Assembly (NCBI RefSeq): GCF_002583405.1
Contig: NZ_BCMJ01000008.1
Span: forward strand, 1-64,000
Direction of reading: 5' to 3'
From: Secundilactobacillus silagincola
GTDB lineage: Bacteria > Bacillota > Bacilli > Lactobacillales > Lactobacillaceae
Length of the DNA stretch: 64,000 nucleotides
Below the pieces are notes generated by a model, which was given only the letters and a program-made list of their open reading frames with translations, made no database searches and was not told where the DNA came from. Made by a program: the position numbers and the translations under genes. Below are positions 54,239-63,506 of this stretch, piece after piece (the stretch's first letter is position 1; every line of letters begins with the position of its first letter).

Positions 54239-55807
54239 TTACAGTTTCGATGTTAACTTAACGTCTGGATATTTGTCGGTGAACCAGCGCTCTGCAAACT
54301 GGTTTTCAAACAAGAACAGCGGCTCTCCCGCTAAATCTTTCACCAGCAAATTTCGGCTGGAAGACATGCGTTCATCCAACTGTTCTGGATCGATCCAGCG
54401 GGCAATTTTATGGCCCATGGGTTCCATCACAACGTCAGAATTATATTCGTTTTTCATCCGGAACTGAAAGACTTCAAACTGCAGTTGTCCAACAGCACCA
54501 AGGATATAGTCACCAGTTGTGTAAGAAGTGTATAGCTGAATGGCACCTTCTTGAACCAACTGCGAAATCCCCTTATGGAATGACTTTTGCTTCATGACGT
54601 TCTTAGCCGTTACCCGCACAAATAGTTCAGGCGTAAACTGCGGTAACTTCTCGAACTGCAGTTTCTTCTTACCCGTATAAACGGTATCACCGATTTGGTA
54701 ATTTCCGGTATCGTAAAGACCAATAATGTCTCCAGCAACCGCCGTTTCCACATTCTCACGGGTATCAGCCATGAACTGCGTCACGTTTGAAAGCCGCATG
54801 GTCTTACCCGTACGCCCTAATGTGACGTCCATCCCACGTTGGAACAAACCGGAACAAACCCGCACAAAGGCGATCCGATCACGGTGTTTGGGATCCATGT
54901 TAGCTTGAATCTTAAAGACAAAGCCAGAGAATTCCTTGTCCGTTGGTTCTACGTCATCGCCCTCCTCAGTCCGGTGAGCTGCTGGTTGAGGAGCAAACTT
55001 CAGGTAGGTTTCCAAGAAAGTTTTGACCCCAAAGTTAGCAAGAGCTGACCCGAAGAAGACAGGGGTTTGATCACCACTGGCAATTTTAGCTTCATCGAAC
55101 TGATTGCCGGCATCTTCAATTAATTCCATGTTTTCACGGGCATCTTCATACCACGAATTGCTTTTCAGTGGTTCTGAATCGTCAATATCACCATTTTCAT
55201 CTAATGGTAAGTAGGTCGTGCCATCGCTTTCAGGTCGGAATAAAGCGACCCGATTATGATAACGGTCGTAAAGGCCCTTCAGTTCCTTCCCCATACCAAT
55301 GGGCCAGTTCATAGGATAACCTTCAATACCCAGCACTTCTTCAAGTTCTGCAATCAGATCCATTGGGTCGCGACTATCACGATCCAATTTGTTCATGAAG
55401 GTAAAGATCGGGATCCCACGCATTTTACAAATCTTAAAGAGCTTTTTAGTTTGTGGTTCGATCCCTTTAGCCGAATCAATCACCATGACGGCAGAGTCCA
55501 CCGCCATTAAAGTCCGGTAAGTATCTTCAGAAAAATCCTCATGTCCAGGGGTATCCAAAATGTTGATTCGTTTGCCTTCGTAGTCAAACTGCATTACTGA
55601 ACTGGTAACGGAAATCCCACGTTTTTGTTCGATTTCCATCCAGTCTGATTTAGCAAAATTGCCACTTTTTTTAGCCTTAACCGTCCCAGCTTGACGCACA
55701 ACACCACCGAACAGTAATAGTTGTTCGGTAATGGTCGTCTTACCCGCATCAGGGTGAGAGATAATGGCAAACGTGCGCCTGTTTGCCACGTCTTGTGATA
55801 ATGTCAT
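54239..55807 (-). CDS. prfC: Peptide chain release factor 3
   Basis: A 522-residue translational GTPase. G1 is SHPDAGKTT, switch I holds [10 protein letters not shown]3 is [13 protein letters not shown] and G4 is FMNKLDRD, in the RF3 arrangement. RF3 recycles RF1/RF2 after termination. The start ATG 55807 follows AGGAA and gives the standard N-terminus; the reading to 55834 is an extension over the ribosome site. It lies 26 bases after tagF on the same strand. Confidence 0.95.
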   Translation of the reverse strand: MTLSQDVANRRTFAIISHPDAGKTTITEQLLLFGGVVRQAGTVKAKKSGNFAKSDWMEIEQKRGISVTSSVMQFDYEGKRINILDTPGHEDFSEDTYRTLMAVDSAVMVIDSAKGIEPQTKKLFKICKMRGIPIFTFMNKLDRDSRDPMDLIAELEEVLGIEGYPMNWPIGMGKELKGLYDRYHNRVALFRPESDGTTYLPLDENGDIDDSEPLKSNSWYEDARENMELIEDAGNQFDEAKIASGDQTPVFFGSALANFGVKTFLETYLKFAPQPAAHRTEEGDDVEPTDKEFSGFVFKIQANMDPKHRDRIAFVRVCSGLFQRGMDVTLGRTGKTMRLSNVTQFMADTRENVETAVAGDIIGLYDTGNYQIGDTVYTGKKKLQFEKLPQFTPELFVRVTAKNVMKQKSFHKGISQLVQEGAIQLYTSYTTGDYILGAVGQLQFEVFQFRMKNEYNSDVVMEPMGHKIARWIDPEQLDERMSSSRNLLVKDLAGEPLFLFENQFAERWFTDKYPDVKLTSKL

Positions 55808-55833
55808 AGCACTATTCCTTTCCAGAATTGGCA

Positions 55834-57858
55834 TTAACCGTTCTTTTCAATCTGATGTACCACGTAGTTAACCACTTTCAGTGAACTTAGACCATCATCA
55901 ATGGAACAGAAACGGTTATAAAATTTCATAAACTTCGGATCTTCACTCATATCAGGGTGTTTGAGTCCATCGGCAATGCCGGAAAGCAACTCTTTTTCGT
56001 TATTGGCGATTTGTCCTGGCAGATCTTTTTCGTAATCCAGGTAGAAACCGCGTAATTCATCCTTGTACAAGTGATAATCGTACGGATAGAAGAGGATTGG
56101 CCGCTTCAAGTAGGCATAATCGAAGAAAACTGAGGAGTAGTCAGTGATCAGCATATCTGACACTAAGTATAAGTCAGAAATATTAGGATGGCTCGAGAAA
56201 TCATAAACGAAATCCGTATAGTCACTAATATCCATGGCGTTAGCAATCAAATAATGCATCCGTAAGATCAAAACGGTATCTTCACCGAACTGTTTCTTGA
56301 AATCATCTAAACTAAATGGCAGTTCAAAGGTATACTTACCCTTTTCAGCGAATTGATTATCCCGATACGTAGGTGCATACAGAACCACTTTTTTGTCCAA
56401 TGGAATGCCCATTGATTCCTTCAAGGCAGTAATCTCATCCGGTTCGGTATTGATTAACTCATCATTTCGAGGATAACCAACCTTCAAGATCTGATTATTA
56501 AAGCCGAAAGCTGAACGGAAGATCTGAGTTGAATAATCATTGGGTGAAACTAACGCATCCCAGCGATTGGCTTCCTTCACAAAATTATCGTGATACTTAC
56601 TGGTCGTCGTCCCAGGCATAGACACATTTTCAATATCCAGACCTAGTTTCTTTAACGGCGTACCGTGCCAAGTTTGAATATAAGTCACGTAAGACGGCTT
56701 CTTCACCCAAGCTGGGAACCGCGCATTACTGATCCAGTAAGAACTCTTTTCCAGTGCCCGTACCCATTTGGAAGTTCGCCGAACAACGTAGGGAATCTGG
56801 TTTTGTTTACAGAATTTCTTCAACGAACGGTCGATTGACCAAACGAAAGTAAAACCAGGATAAAGTTCCGTAAATAATCGGTAAATGGCATACGGACTAT
56901 CACTAACTTGTCGACCACCAAAACTTTCAAAGATAATGGTCGGTTGCTCATACGGCCGATGTCCAGACTTGAATAACCAGCGCATGCGCTGCAGATTGAC
57001 CTTATCTTGGATCGTCCGGCCAAGGTTGGCCACTGCCTGTAATTTTTGTGGTAGTGCCGCAACCTTTTCACCAAGTGAAGGTGCCGGAAATTCTTTGATG
57101 ACGATCCCGTTATTGATATTTTTCTCAATTAAAACCATCCGGCCACCTGGTAAAACGGACTGTGTCATCTGTCCTTCAAGTGAACGTGCCAGAATCACCC
57201 GCTGTTCAATTTGCTGGGTACCAACCGTGTATTGGACGAACAAATCTTCAATCGAGTTTGATGGTAAATCAGTCAATGGAACGCTAGCTGTAAACAGGGT
57301 CTTTAATGAGCCTGCCGCAGTTGGGTAAGCTAAGTGCGCACCTGATTCCCGAGTTTTTAAAATGATCTTTTGGTCCTTGATTGGCTGCCCATTAATCCGA
57401 TTATAACCGGTAATATTAAGGGCATCCTCCGTTAAGTTGACAGAATTTATCGTGAATTCATCCTCGGGTTGCTGAGTATGAATGTTAAAAATCGCCATTC
57501 CCTCAGCATCCGAGTTAACTTGATAATAACTGGTTAGCGATAACTGGTGACGGTCACTCAGATATTCGGATTCAATCTGTAAAATAACCTGTTCATCTGC
57601 AGTATCAAACGCCAAGAATAATTGCCAAGCAAACTCACTTTGACCAAAGGCTTCAAACTGCAGCTGATCGGGATCGATTTGGATTCGAATTAAGTTATTG
57701 TCCACCACCCGTGGAACGGGAACCGTTACTGAAGCTAAACTATTCGTTTCTAAGAGCATGACTCTCAAATTATCCAGAGAGCCGGGAACATCAATTAATT
57801 CAAATTCTAATTCTTGATTTTTCTTTTTTTGGTGTAAACCTGATAATATTGCACGCAC
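55834..57858 (-). CDS. CDP-glycerol glycerophosphotransferase (TagF-like)
   Basis: A 674-residue protein. The C-terminal half (about 285-665) is a CDP-glycerol:poly(glycerophosphate) glycerophosphotransferase domain with [11 protein letters not shown] (near 393), [11 protein letters not shown], and [21 protein letters not shown] (near 570). The N-terminal 285 residues are beta-rich and of unknown role. It polymerises glycerol phosphate for wall teichoic acid at the inner membrane face, and TagD next door supplies CDP-glycerol. The start is GTG 57858, nine bases after AAGGAGGG. Confidence 0.87.
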   Translation of the reverse strand: MRAILSGLHQKKKNQELEFELIDVPGSLDNLRVMLLETNSLASVTVPVPRVVDNNLIRIQIDPDQLQFEAFGQSEFAWQLFLAFDTADEQVILQIESEYLSDRHQLSLTSYYQVNSDAEGMAIFNIHTQQPEDEFTINSVNLTEDALNITGYNRINGQPIKDQKIILKTRESGAHLAYPTAAGSLKTLFTASVPLTDLPSNSIEDLFVQYTVGTQQIEQRVILARSLEGQMTQSVLPGGRMVLIEKNINNGIVIKEFPAPSLGEKVAALPQKLQAVANLGRTIQDKVNLQRMRWLFKSGHRPYEQPTIIFESFGGRQVSDSPYAIYRLFTELYPGFTFVWSIDRSLKKFCKQNQIPYVVRRTSKWVRALEKSSYWISNARFPAWVKKPSYVTYIQTWHGTPLKKLGLDIENVSMPGTTTSKYHDNFVKEANRWDALVSPNDYSTQIFRSAFGFNNQILKVGYPRNDELINTEPDEITALKESMGIPLDKKVVLYAPTYRDNQFAEKGKYTFELPFSLDDFKKQFGEDTVLILRMHYLIANAMDISDYTDFVYDFSSHPNISDLYLVSDMLITDYSSVFFDYAYLKRPILFYPYDYHLYKDELRGFYLDYEKDLPGQIANNEKELLSGIADGLKHPDMSEDPKFMKFYNRFCSIDDGLSSLKVVNYVVHQIEKNG

Positions 57859-57873
57859 GACTAACGACCCTCC

Positions 57874-58710
57874 TTAGTAATTAAAAATCAACTGTTGCGG
57901 TAAATATGGGGTCAATTCGGGATTATCATTGAGATCAATAAATAAACCAGAATCAGCGGGAACAATTTTCTCCAACAAATTGGCGTAAAAAGAGTAAACG
58001 CTATCGAACCGGTCGTAGTTTTGATAGCCCACCACTTCATAGGATAATTGTTCTTCTGAATCACGATAGATGACACGGTGCTCATCGTCTTCTTCAGAAA
58101 TTAATTCGGTAAACTTTAACTTCGAAGTCCGTCCCATAGTATAGGCAAAGTTGACGGTCCGAGCGTGCCGGATAAATCGGTAAACCACTTGCCCTTGTTG
58201 ATTCAGCAATAGTGCCTGAGCTAATTTGCCATCACGGTAAGTTAAGAGTCCAAACTGGTTACCTGCTTCGTACACGGCAGCAGAAATGGGCTGATGGTCA
58301 GCGTAACGCATTTTTAGTAGTGGCTGCTGATTGCCGTCTTCTTTCACTTCGGCAACAATTTCACCATCTTTTACGTAGCGGACTGTTGGTCTCTCCAGCG
58401 CGTTGGTGGCTTCAAAGCGATGAAGTGGTAAGTCTTCGAAGTCAGCTTTGAACTGCTCCGACTCAGCAACGTCCACACCCGCTTCATCTGCCACTAAATC
58501 TGCCAACGACACCACGTTAAGCTGGGCCAGCCGTTTTGCTTTAAAAATTGACTGAACCAAACGACGGGCGATTTCGTAATCGTCAAACTGAATCATCGCT
58601 AAAAGAATGGTGACCTGAACCTGATCGTTCATTAGCGACTTCACTTTTTGTTTAAACGTCAGCTTCTTTAAGCCGGCTAAAGACGTCACCAAAAATATTG
58701 CTTGTTTCAT
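57874..58710 (-). CDS. Stand-alone TagE/TarM N-terminal-like protein
   Basis: A 278-residue protein without a firm match. Its arrangement is like the N-terminal half of TarM/TagE poly(glycerol phosphate) glucosyltransferases: an opening Rossmann strand (KQAIFLVTSLAGLKKLTF), then a beta-rich DUF1975-type region (residues about 100-235; RPTVRYVKDGEIVA, YEAGNQFGLLTYRDG). It ends at LTPYLPQQLIFNY, where those enzymes would go on into the catalytic donor-binding domain. It lies between tagD and tagF. It may be a non-catalytic helper in teichoic acid synthesis or a decayed transferase; the frame is clean, which favours the former. Confidence 0.55.
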   Translation of the reverse strand: MKQAIFLVTSLAGLKKLTFKQKVKSLMNDQVQVTILLAMIQFDDYEIARRLVQSIFKAKRLAQLNVVSLADLVADEAGVDVAESEQFKADFEDLPLHRFEATNALERPTVRYVKDGEIVAEVKEDGNQQPLLKMRYADHQPISAAVYEAGNQFGLLTYRDGKLAQALLLNQQGQVVYRFIRHARTVNFAYTMGRTSKLKFTELISEEDDEHRVIYRDSEEQLSYEVVGYQNYDRFDSVYSFYANLLEKIVPADSGLFIDLNDNPELTPYLPQQLIFNY

Positions 58711-58741
58711 TACGGCATTAACCTCACTTTAAATTGCAATA

Positions 58742-58771
58742 AAATATCCCTAGTCGCAACTGGGGATATTT
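58742..58771 (-). terminator. Partial terminator after tagD
   Basis: Minus strand: AAATATCCC and GGGATATTT pair, with an inner AGT/ACT, followed by TATTGC rather than a strong T run. It may reduce read-through from tagD into the two downstream genes. Confidence 0.55.
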
Positions 58772-58789
58772 GTCGTTACATTCAACTGA

Positions 58790-59200
58790 TTATTCTTTCC
58801 AGTCAACTCCGGCTTTAAGGCCCAAATCTTCCTTGATTTTAGTGGTTGAAATGCCCTCTGTCCGAGGTAAGTAAATTACTTGACAATAGTCTTTCAAGAA
58901 ATCAAACTTACCCTTCCAGTCATCGCCCATAACAAAGATATCAATGTCGTTTTCTTGAACGTCTTTGATCTTTTGATCCCAATTTTTTTCGGGAATGACT
59001 TCATCCACATACCGGATAGCTTCTAGAATATATTTACGATCTTCATATGATGTATATGCTTTTTTACCTTTAACCGCATTAAACTCGTCTGATGATAAAC
59101 ATACTGTTAAATGATCACCAAGAGCTGCTGCCCGCTTTAAGAGTCGTACATGTCCCTTATGCAATAAATCAAAGGTGCCATACGTAATTACTTTTTTCAT
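58790..59200 (-). CDS. tagD: Glycerol-3-phosphate cytidylyltransferase
   Basis: A 136-residue cytosolic enzyme that makes CDP-glycerol from CTP and glycerol 3-phosphate for poly(glycerol phosphate) teichoic acid. Catalytic motifs are ITYGTFDLLHKGHVRLL (HxGH) and LPRTEGISTTKI; the WDQKI and MGDDWKGKFD stretches are typical of TagD/TarD. CAGGAG precedes ATG 59200. It has its own promoter and leads the cluster with the TarM-N-like gene and tagF. Confidence 0.96.
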   Translation of the reverse strand: MKKVITYGTFDLLHKGHVRLLKRAAALGDHLTVCLSSDEFNAVKGKKAYTSYEDRKYILEAIRYVDEVIPEKNWDQKIKDVQENDIDIFVMGDDWKGKFDFLKDYCQVIYLPRTEGISTTKIKEDLGLKAGVDWKE

Positions 59201-59251
59201 TTAAATCTCCTGCTTAACTATGAATTTAAATCACTGTATCCTAACTCGACT

Positions 59252-59280
59252 ATAATATCATAAATTCTAACACAACCCAA
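59252..59280 (-). promoter_or_regulatory. Promoter of tagD cluster
   Basis: Minus strand: -35 TTGGGT (59280-59275), 17-bp spacer, -10 TATTAT (59257-59252), 52 bp before the tagD start. Confidence 0.58.
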
Positions 59281-59319
59281 CAGGCCTTCAACGAATTATC
59301 GCTTGATTTAACTAAACGT

Positions 59320-60471
59320 TTAAGTTCCGGATGGCGGTTGTCCTGAACTTTCATCCCGACGTTCGCTTTGCAGCTGCCAAATATGGTAAATGTTTTCGAC
59401 GATCACTTTGACCACAGCGTATAGTGGCACCCCTAAGATCATGCCCATCAAACCGGCAATATTGCCAGCAACCATCAAAATAACAATAATCGTCAGCGGA
59501 TGAATTTTGAGCGTACGGCCAATTACGTTGGGATAGACCAGATTACCATCAACCTGCTGAACGATAACGGTGACGACCAATACTGAGATCACTTCAACTA
59601 AACCAGAGCCAATGGCAACGATGACAGCAGGCAAAACACCAATATAGGGTCCAACGTACGGAATAATGTTGCACATACCAGCAAAAATACCAAGTAGTAA
59701 ACCGTACTTAAGTCCCACTAGACTAAAACCGATGGAGGTAAACGTCATAACAAACAAGCATTCAATCACTTGTCCGCCGATATAGCGAGATAGTGTCTGA
59801 CTCATTTGCGTCAAAATATCCATCGTTTGATCAGCGTGTTTATTAGGCAACATCCGTCTCAAAGCAGGCATCAATTTTTGACCGTCCTTCAACATATAAA
59901 ACAGCATCACTGGCACGGTCACCGCTAAAATCGTCACACTGGTCGCCATGCCAATCACGGTACCAACACTGTTAGTTAACCCCGTCATAAAGGTTTTCGC
60001 GTAATTGGACAGACCGTGTTCCAACTGCGCAGCATAGGATTTAAAATCCACGTTTTTTAACCAGTCGTACTGACTTAAACGTCGATTCAAACCATTCAGC
60101 ATGTCCTGGATAAGTTGCACGATGTGGGGCACGTTATTAACCAAGGTGGCAACTTGTTGAATCAGCTTTGGTACTAACCAGAATAACCCACCAGCTAAAA
60201 TGCCAAACAACGCTAAGAACAAAACGGCAACCGACCACGTTCGGTTAAGACGGAAACGGCCAATTTTGACCTTTTGCAGCAGCTTAACGATTGGATTCAG
60301 CATGTAATAAAGAATTCCGGCGAGTAGGATCGGCATAAAAATAGTTCTAAAAAAAGTCCCAATGGGAGCAAACAGAAAGCCCAATTTGGTACAGACCCAA
60401 ATTAAAGTAGCCACAATGAGAATTTCCAGTGACCAAAAGAGTAACTTAGACCGCTGTATTTGATTGAACAT
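59320..60471 (-). CDS. AI-2E family transporter
   Basis: A 383-residue membrane protein with about seven helices and the PF01594-type signature: ILYYMLNPIVKLLQK near the N-terminus, a soluble middle, and the C-terminal GIFAGMCNIIPYVGPYIGVLPA followed by LVYPNVIGRTLKIHPL and ILGVPLYAV. The family takes its name from E. coli TqsA; many members are unrelated to autoinducer export and act as ion exchangers or are uncharacterised. GGGGG precedes ATG 60471. It stands alone. Confidence 0.87.
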   Translation of the reverse strand: MFNQIQRSKLLFWSLEILIVATLIWVCTKLGFLFAPIGTFFRTIFMPILLAGILYYMLNPIVKLLQKVKIGRFRLNRTWSVAVLFLALFGILAGGLFWLVPKLIQQVATLVNNVPHIVQLIQDMLNGLNRRLSQYDWLKNVDFKSYAAQLEHGLSNYAKTFMTGLTNSVGTVIGMATSVTILAVTVPVMLFYMLKDGQKLMPALRRMLPNKHADQTMDILTQMSQTLSRYIGGQVIECLFVMTFTSIGFSLVGLKYGLLLGIFAGMCNIIPYVGPYIGVLPAVIVAIGSGLVEVISVLVVTVIVQQVDGNLVYPNVIGRTLKIHPLTIIVILMVAGNIAGLMGMILGVPLYAVVKVIVENIYHIWQLQSERRDESSGQPPSGT

Positions 60472-60502
60472 CCGAATACCCCCTTTCTTATATTACATAT
60501 TC

Positions 60503-60540
60503 AAAAAGCGAGGTCAGCTTGTTCAGCTAACCTCGCTTTG
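60503..60540 (-). terminator. Terminator of DUF402 gene
   Basis: Minus strand: AAAGCGAGGT and ACCTCGCTTT pair, extended by AGCT/AGCT inside, followed by TT. It is 15 bases past the stop. Confidence 0.87.
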
Positions 60541-60555
60541 ATTTAAGCAGCCCCA

Positions 60556-61104
60556 TTACTTGTGACGGGAAAGCTCGAGATAGCGTGAGTACCATAGATC
60601 AACGTATTCTTTCGAGAACGGACCCTTACGATTATTGATCCAGTCGACCAAAATCAAAACGTTCGCTTTCAAAATCTTGTCAATTTCAGGCGGATACTGC
60701 CAGCGACGACTGAACATCTCGTACTCGTCAATATCAAGCAACCGTTTTTCTCCATCAGGAAAAACCTTCACATCTAAATCATAATCTATATACTTTAATG
60801 CTTCCTTATCTAAGACATAGGGTGTTGCAAGATTGCAATAGTAAGAAACCCCATTATCCCGAATCATTGCGACAACATTAAACCAATAGTGCTTATGAAA
60901 AAAAACAATTGCTGGTTCACGAGTGACCCATCGTCGCCCATCGTCTTCAATCACCAATGTATGGTCATTGCAGCCAATCAGGGCATTTTCGCTTGTTTTA
61001 AGTACCATCGTATCGCGCCAAGTTCGATGCAAACTTCCGTCGTGCTTATAGCTTTTGATCGTAATGAAGTCGCCTTCTTTAGGTCCTCTAGCTTCGCGCG
61101 CCAT
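60556..61104 (-). CDS. Nucleoside tri/diphosphatase (DUF402, YgaC family)
   Basis: A 182-residue cytosolic protein with the family opening [20 protein letters not shown] and [11 protein letters not shown], then [18 protein letters not shown] and the acidic [25 protein letters not shown] that binds metal. Relatives in Staphylococcus hydrolyse nucleoside tri- and diphosphates. Starts at ATG 61104 after a weak GTAGGG. Own promoter and terminator. Confidence 0.88.
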   Translation of the reverse strand: MAREARGPKEGDFITIKSYKHDGSLHRTWRDTMVLKTSENALIGCNDHTLVIEDDGRRWVTREPAIVFFHKHYWFNVVAMIRDNGVSYYCNLATPYVLDKEALKYIDYDLDVKVFPDGEKRLLDIDEYEMFSRRWQYPPEIDKILKANVLILVDWINNRKGPFSKEYVDLWYSRYLELSRHK

Positions 61105-61156
61105 ATTAAACCCTACTTTCCAAAGTGTCGGGTATGATTAATTAAATTCGCTTATC

Positions 61157-61185
61157 ATTATAGCAAACCCAATTCCTCAAAACAA
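61157..61185 (-). promoter_or_regulatory. Promoter of DUF402 gene
   Basis: Minus strand: -35 TTGTTT (61185-61180), 17-bp spacer, extended -10 TGCTATAAT (-10 box 61162-61157). It lies just beyond the recX stop, so the gene is not dependent on recX transcription. Confidence 0.75.
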
Positions 61186-61197
61186 TGGCTAAACTCT

Positions 61198-62022
61198 CTA
61201 GGCCTCTTCTTCAATCTTTTGTTCAAGCCACTTGGCAATCAAATCACCATCGAAACCTTTCCGGTATAAAGCCTGCCGAAGTTTCATCTGCCGTTCCCGT
61301 TCAGGCTTGCTATGGTATCTGCGCCAAAGCTTTTCTGCTTGTACCGATAGCAGATCCAGCTCAGTTTCACTATCCATTTCAAAACTGGTTTCAGCCAGTG
61401 CTTGACCCACTAGATCAAAGGAAAACCCCTTCTCAACCAATCGCTGTTGGACTTTTTGCCGCTGAATTTTAGGGGTCAGTTTTTGGTATTGCCGCTTTAA
61501 CTTTTCAACTAGTTCGTAAAGTCGATCTAGCTGTTCTTCGGGCTGGTAGTCTTCAGCTAAGGCATTATCAATCAGTTCGTCTTTCACGCCACGCTGTTTT
61601 AACTGCCGCCGAATTACGCTTGGTCCCTTGTCGCTAGTTCGCTTCATGGTTCGTACATAACTGTGGGCATAGTGACTGTCATCGAGCAGCTTATCGTCTA
61701 TTAAACGTGCCATGACGGGAGCAATCGTAGTCTCCGGCACCTCTTTTTTAACTAAATAGTCGCTCAATTCTTTTTCTGTCCGCTGCTGGTAGGATAAATA
61801 GTTCAGCGCTAATTCATAAGCTTTGGATTGATCATCCGCTGACTGCAAGGTAGCAATCAGTTCATCGGTAAGTTCAGTCCCCTTTAATAATCGATAGCGA
61901 ATCAGCACATCTTCACTAACTGGAAAAGCATAACGACCATTCACATAAATGTTATAACGACCAGCCCGCTGTTGGGCCTCAATTTTGGTAATTTGCAACT
62001 TAGGTGACGATTCATCTGTCAA
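61198..62022 (-). CDS. recX: Recombination regulator RecX
   Basis: A 274-residue, charged, all-helical protein with three repeated three-helix units, the RecX layout: LNYLSYQQRTEKELSDYL, LLDDSHYAHSYVRTMKR, GPSVIRRQLKQRGV and KGFSFDLVGQAL. It binds RecA filaments and moderates recombination. Longer than the E. coli protein, as usual in Firmicutes. The start is TTG 62022; GAGGGAG is 11 bases before it, while an out-of-frame ATG with better spacing opens a two-codon ORF whose stop overlaps the TTG. Confidence 0.92.
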   Translation of the reverse strand: MTDESSPKLQITKIEAQQRAGRYNIYVNGRYAFPVSEDVLIRYRLLKGTELTDELIATLQSADDQSKAYELALNYLSYQQRTEKELSDYLVKKEVPETTIAPVMARLIDDKLLDDSHYAHSYVRTMKRTSDKGPSVIRRQLKQRGVKDELIDNALAEDYQPEEQLDRLYELVEKLKRQYQKLTPKIQRQKVQQRLVEKGFSFDLVGQALAETSFEMDSETELDLLSVQAEKLWRRYHSKPERERQMKLRQALYRKGFDGDLIAKWLEQKIEEEA

Positions 62023-62027
62023 GTCAT

Positions 62028-62056
62028 TTCACACTCCCTCGCGATTTTGCTATACT
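62028..62056 (+). promoter_or_regulatory. Promoter of flavodoxin gene
   Basis: -35 TTCACA (62028-62033), 17-bp spacer, extended -10 TGCTATACT (-10 box 62051-62056), 37 bp before the start codon. The box overlaps the recX translation start region on the other strand. Confidence 0.75.
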
Positions 62057-62092
62057 GAAAGTAATTCATACTTAAGAATAGGGGCGACTTTA

Positions 62093-62539
62093 ATGGCAAC
62101 TGCACACGTTGTGTTTGCAACCATCACCGGGAATAACGAAGATATTGCCGATATTATTACTGAAAAATTAGAACAATTAGGTGTTGACGTCACGGAGTCT
62201 GAAATTTCGCAAACGGATGCTGATTCGTTTGAAGATGTCGATATCTGCGTGGTTTGTCCGTACACTTATGATGAAGGCGAACTGCCTGAAGAAGGGATGG
62301 ACTTCTACGACGATCTGGACGATGTCGACTTGTCCGGTAAAGTTTACGGTGTAGCAGGCTCTGGTGACACCTTTTACGGTGATGACTTCTGCGTTGCCGT
62401 GGATGCTTTCGGTAAAAAACTCAAAGCTGCTGGCGCAACTCAAGGTGCAGACAACGTCAAAATTAACTTGGAACCTGAAGACGATGATATTGAAACTTTA
62501 GACGCCTTCGCTCAAAAGTTAGTCGATCAAGCAAAATAA
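62093..62539 (+). CDS. Flavodoxin
   Basis: A 148-residue FMN-binding electron carrier. The phosphate loop FATITGNNEDIADII replaces the usual T-x-T-G-N-T-E with NNE, and the second FMN contact is in VCPYTYDEGELPEEGMDFYDD, followed by GVAGSGDTFYGDDFCVAVDAF. It is acidic, as flavodoxins are. The start ATG 62093 lies eight bases after AGGGG; an in-frame reading from 61985 crosses the promoter. Its stop codon abuts the stop of the convergent BrkB gene. Confidence 0.92.
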   Translation: MATAHVVFATITGNNEDIADIITEKLEQLGVDVTESEISQTDADSFEDVDICVVCPYTYDEGELPEEGMDFYDDLDDVDLSGKVYGVAGSGDTFYGDDFCVAVDAFGKKLKAAGATQGADNVKINLEPEDDDIETLDAFAQKLVDQAK

Positions 62540-63496
62540 TTATTTTTTCTTGTTGGAAGGCCGCTTCTTTTTCCCGTTTGAAGCCAACCTTCTTTTTGTT
62601 TGCCGTTTATTCTGCCGTTTATGGTGAGTGGTTCGTGCCTGATCCACGATGTTCTGCATGATATCAAGCTCTTCGATTTCACCCTGCCGCCATTCTTGCA
62701 CACTAGCATTAATCACACCGCCAGCTAACAGAATGAAACCGGAGATATTCATCCAAATCAGTAGGATAATAAACGTTCCAATGGTCTGATAACCAGTAAT
62801 ATTGCGGGCAAAATAACGAATATAAATTGAAAACCCTTGTGCCAGTAGTAACCAGCCAACAGTTGTCACAAACGCCCCAATCCAGACGTAGCGTAACTTT
62901 ACCTTCGCTGACGGTACCACCATGTATAGCAGGCCACTCAGTAAGAAAATAAATAGAAAGGATATCGGCCATCGTAAGCTGCCAACAAAGTCCGTGAAAT
63001 GGTTGGAAAGATTAAACCACGGCTTTAAATAGCTGCCAAGCCACTCACTTAAACTAAATAAAATGGCAATGATGACGATTGAAATAATGGCTAGTAATAT
63101 CAAAATAAAGGAAAAAAACCGACTAATAATGGCGTTGGGCTGTTCAATCCCGTACGCCAAATTAATACTGCGCTGAAAAGCTGATACAGCGCGTCCTGCC
63201 GACCAAATCGTCACAACAATCCCTAACGACAGCGTCCCCGTACTGCCCTGTTCCAGGAAGGAACGAATAATCGGTGCCAACGTTTGAAATACTGGCTCTG
63301 GCAATACCGGTTCGATGTACCGCAGCACACTGTTGGTATTAAAGTGCAAAAAAGCAATCAAGTTCCCAGCAATCAGTAAAATCGGGAAAATAGATAAAAG
63401 CGTATAATACGACAATACCGCTGCTGAATCGTTGACATTTGCATTGGAAAAGCGCCGTATAAGCAGCTTTACAAAGCCTTTAAATCCAGTTTGCAT
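62540..63496 (-). CDS. YihY/BrkB family membrane protein
   Basis: A 318-residue protein with six predicted helices and the YihY/BrkB signatures: AAVLSYYTLLSIFPILLI at the N-terminus, WSAGRAVSAFQRSINLAYGI, and YLMVVPSAKVKLRYVWIGAF-type loop (LLYMVVPSAKVKLRYV). A Lys/Arg-rich tail of about 35 residues ends the protein. Often labelled ribonuclease BN in error; its role is unknown. GAGG precedes ATG 63496. It follows the epimerase gene by ten bases. Confidence 0.88.
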   Translation of the reverse strand: MQTGFKGFVKLLIRRFSNANVNDSAAVLSYYTLLSIFPILLIAGNLIAFLHFNTNSVLRYIEPVLPEPVFQTLAPIIRSFLEQGSTGTLSLGIVVTIWSAGRAVSAFQRSINLAYGIEQPNAIISRFFSFILILLAIISIVIIAILFSLSEWLGSYLKPWFNLSNHFTDFVGSLRWPISFLFIFLLSGLLYMVVPSAKVKLRYVWIGAFVTTVGWLLLAQGFSIYIRYFARNITGYQTIGTFIILLIWMNISGFILLAGGVINASVQEWRQGEIEELDIMQNIVDQARTTHHKRQNKRQTKRRLASNGKKKRPSNKKK

Positions 63497-63506
63497 GATC
63501 TTAACC

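Noticed and set aside
59320-60471. Quorum-sensing (AI-2) exporter
   Set aside because: The family name does not establish this function and no luxS or related gene is in the window.
61985-62092. N-terminal extension of flavodoxin
   Set aside because: The segment holds the promoter and the ribosome site; flavodoxins begin at the strand MATAHVVFATI.
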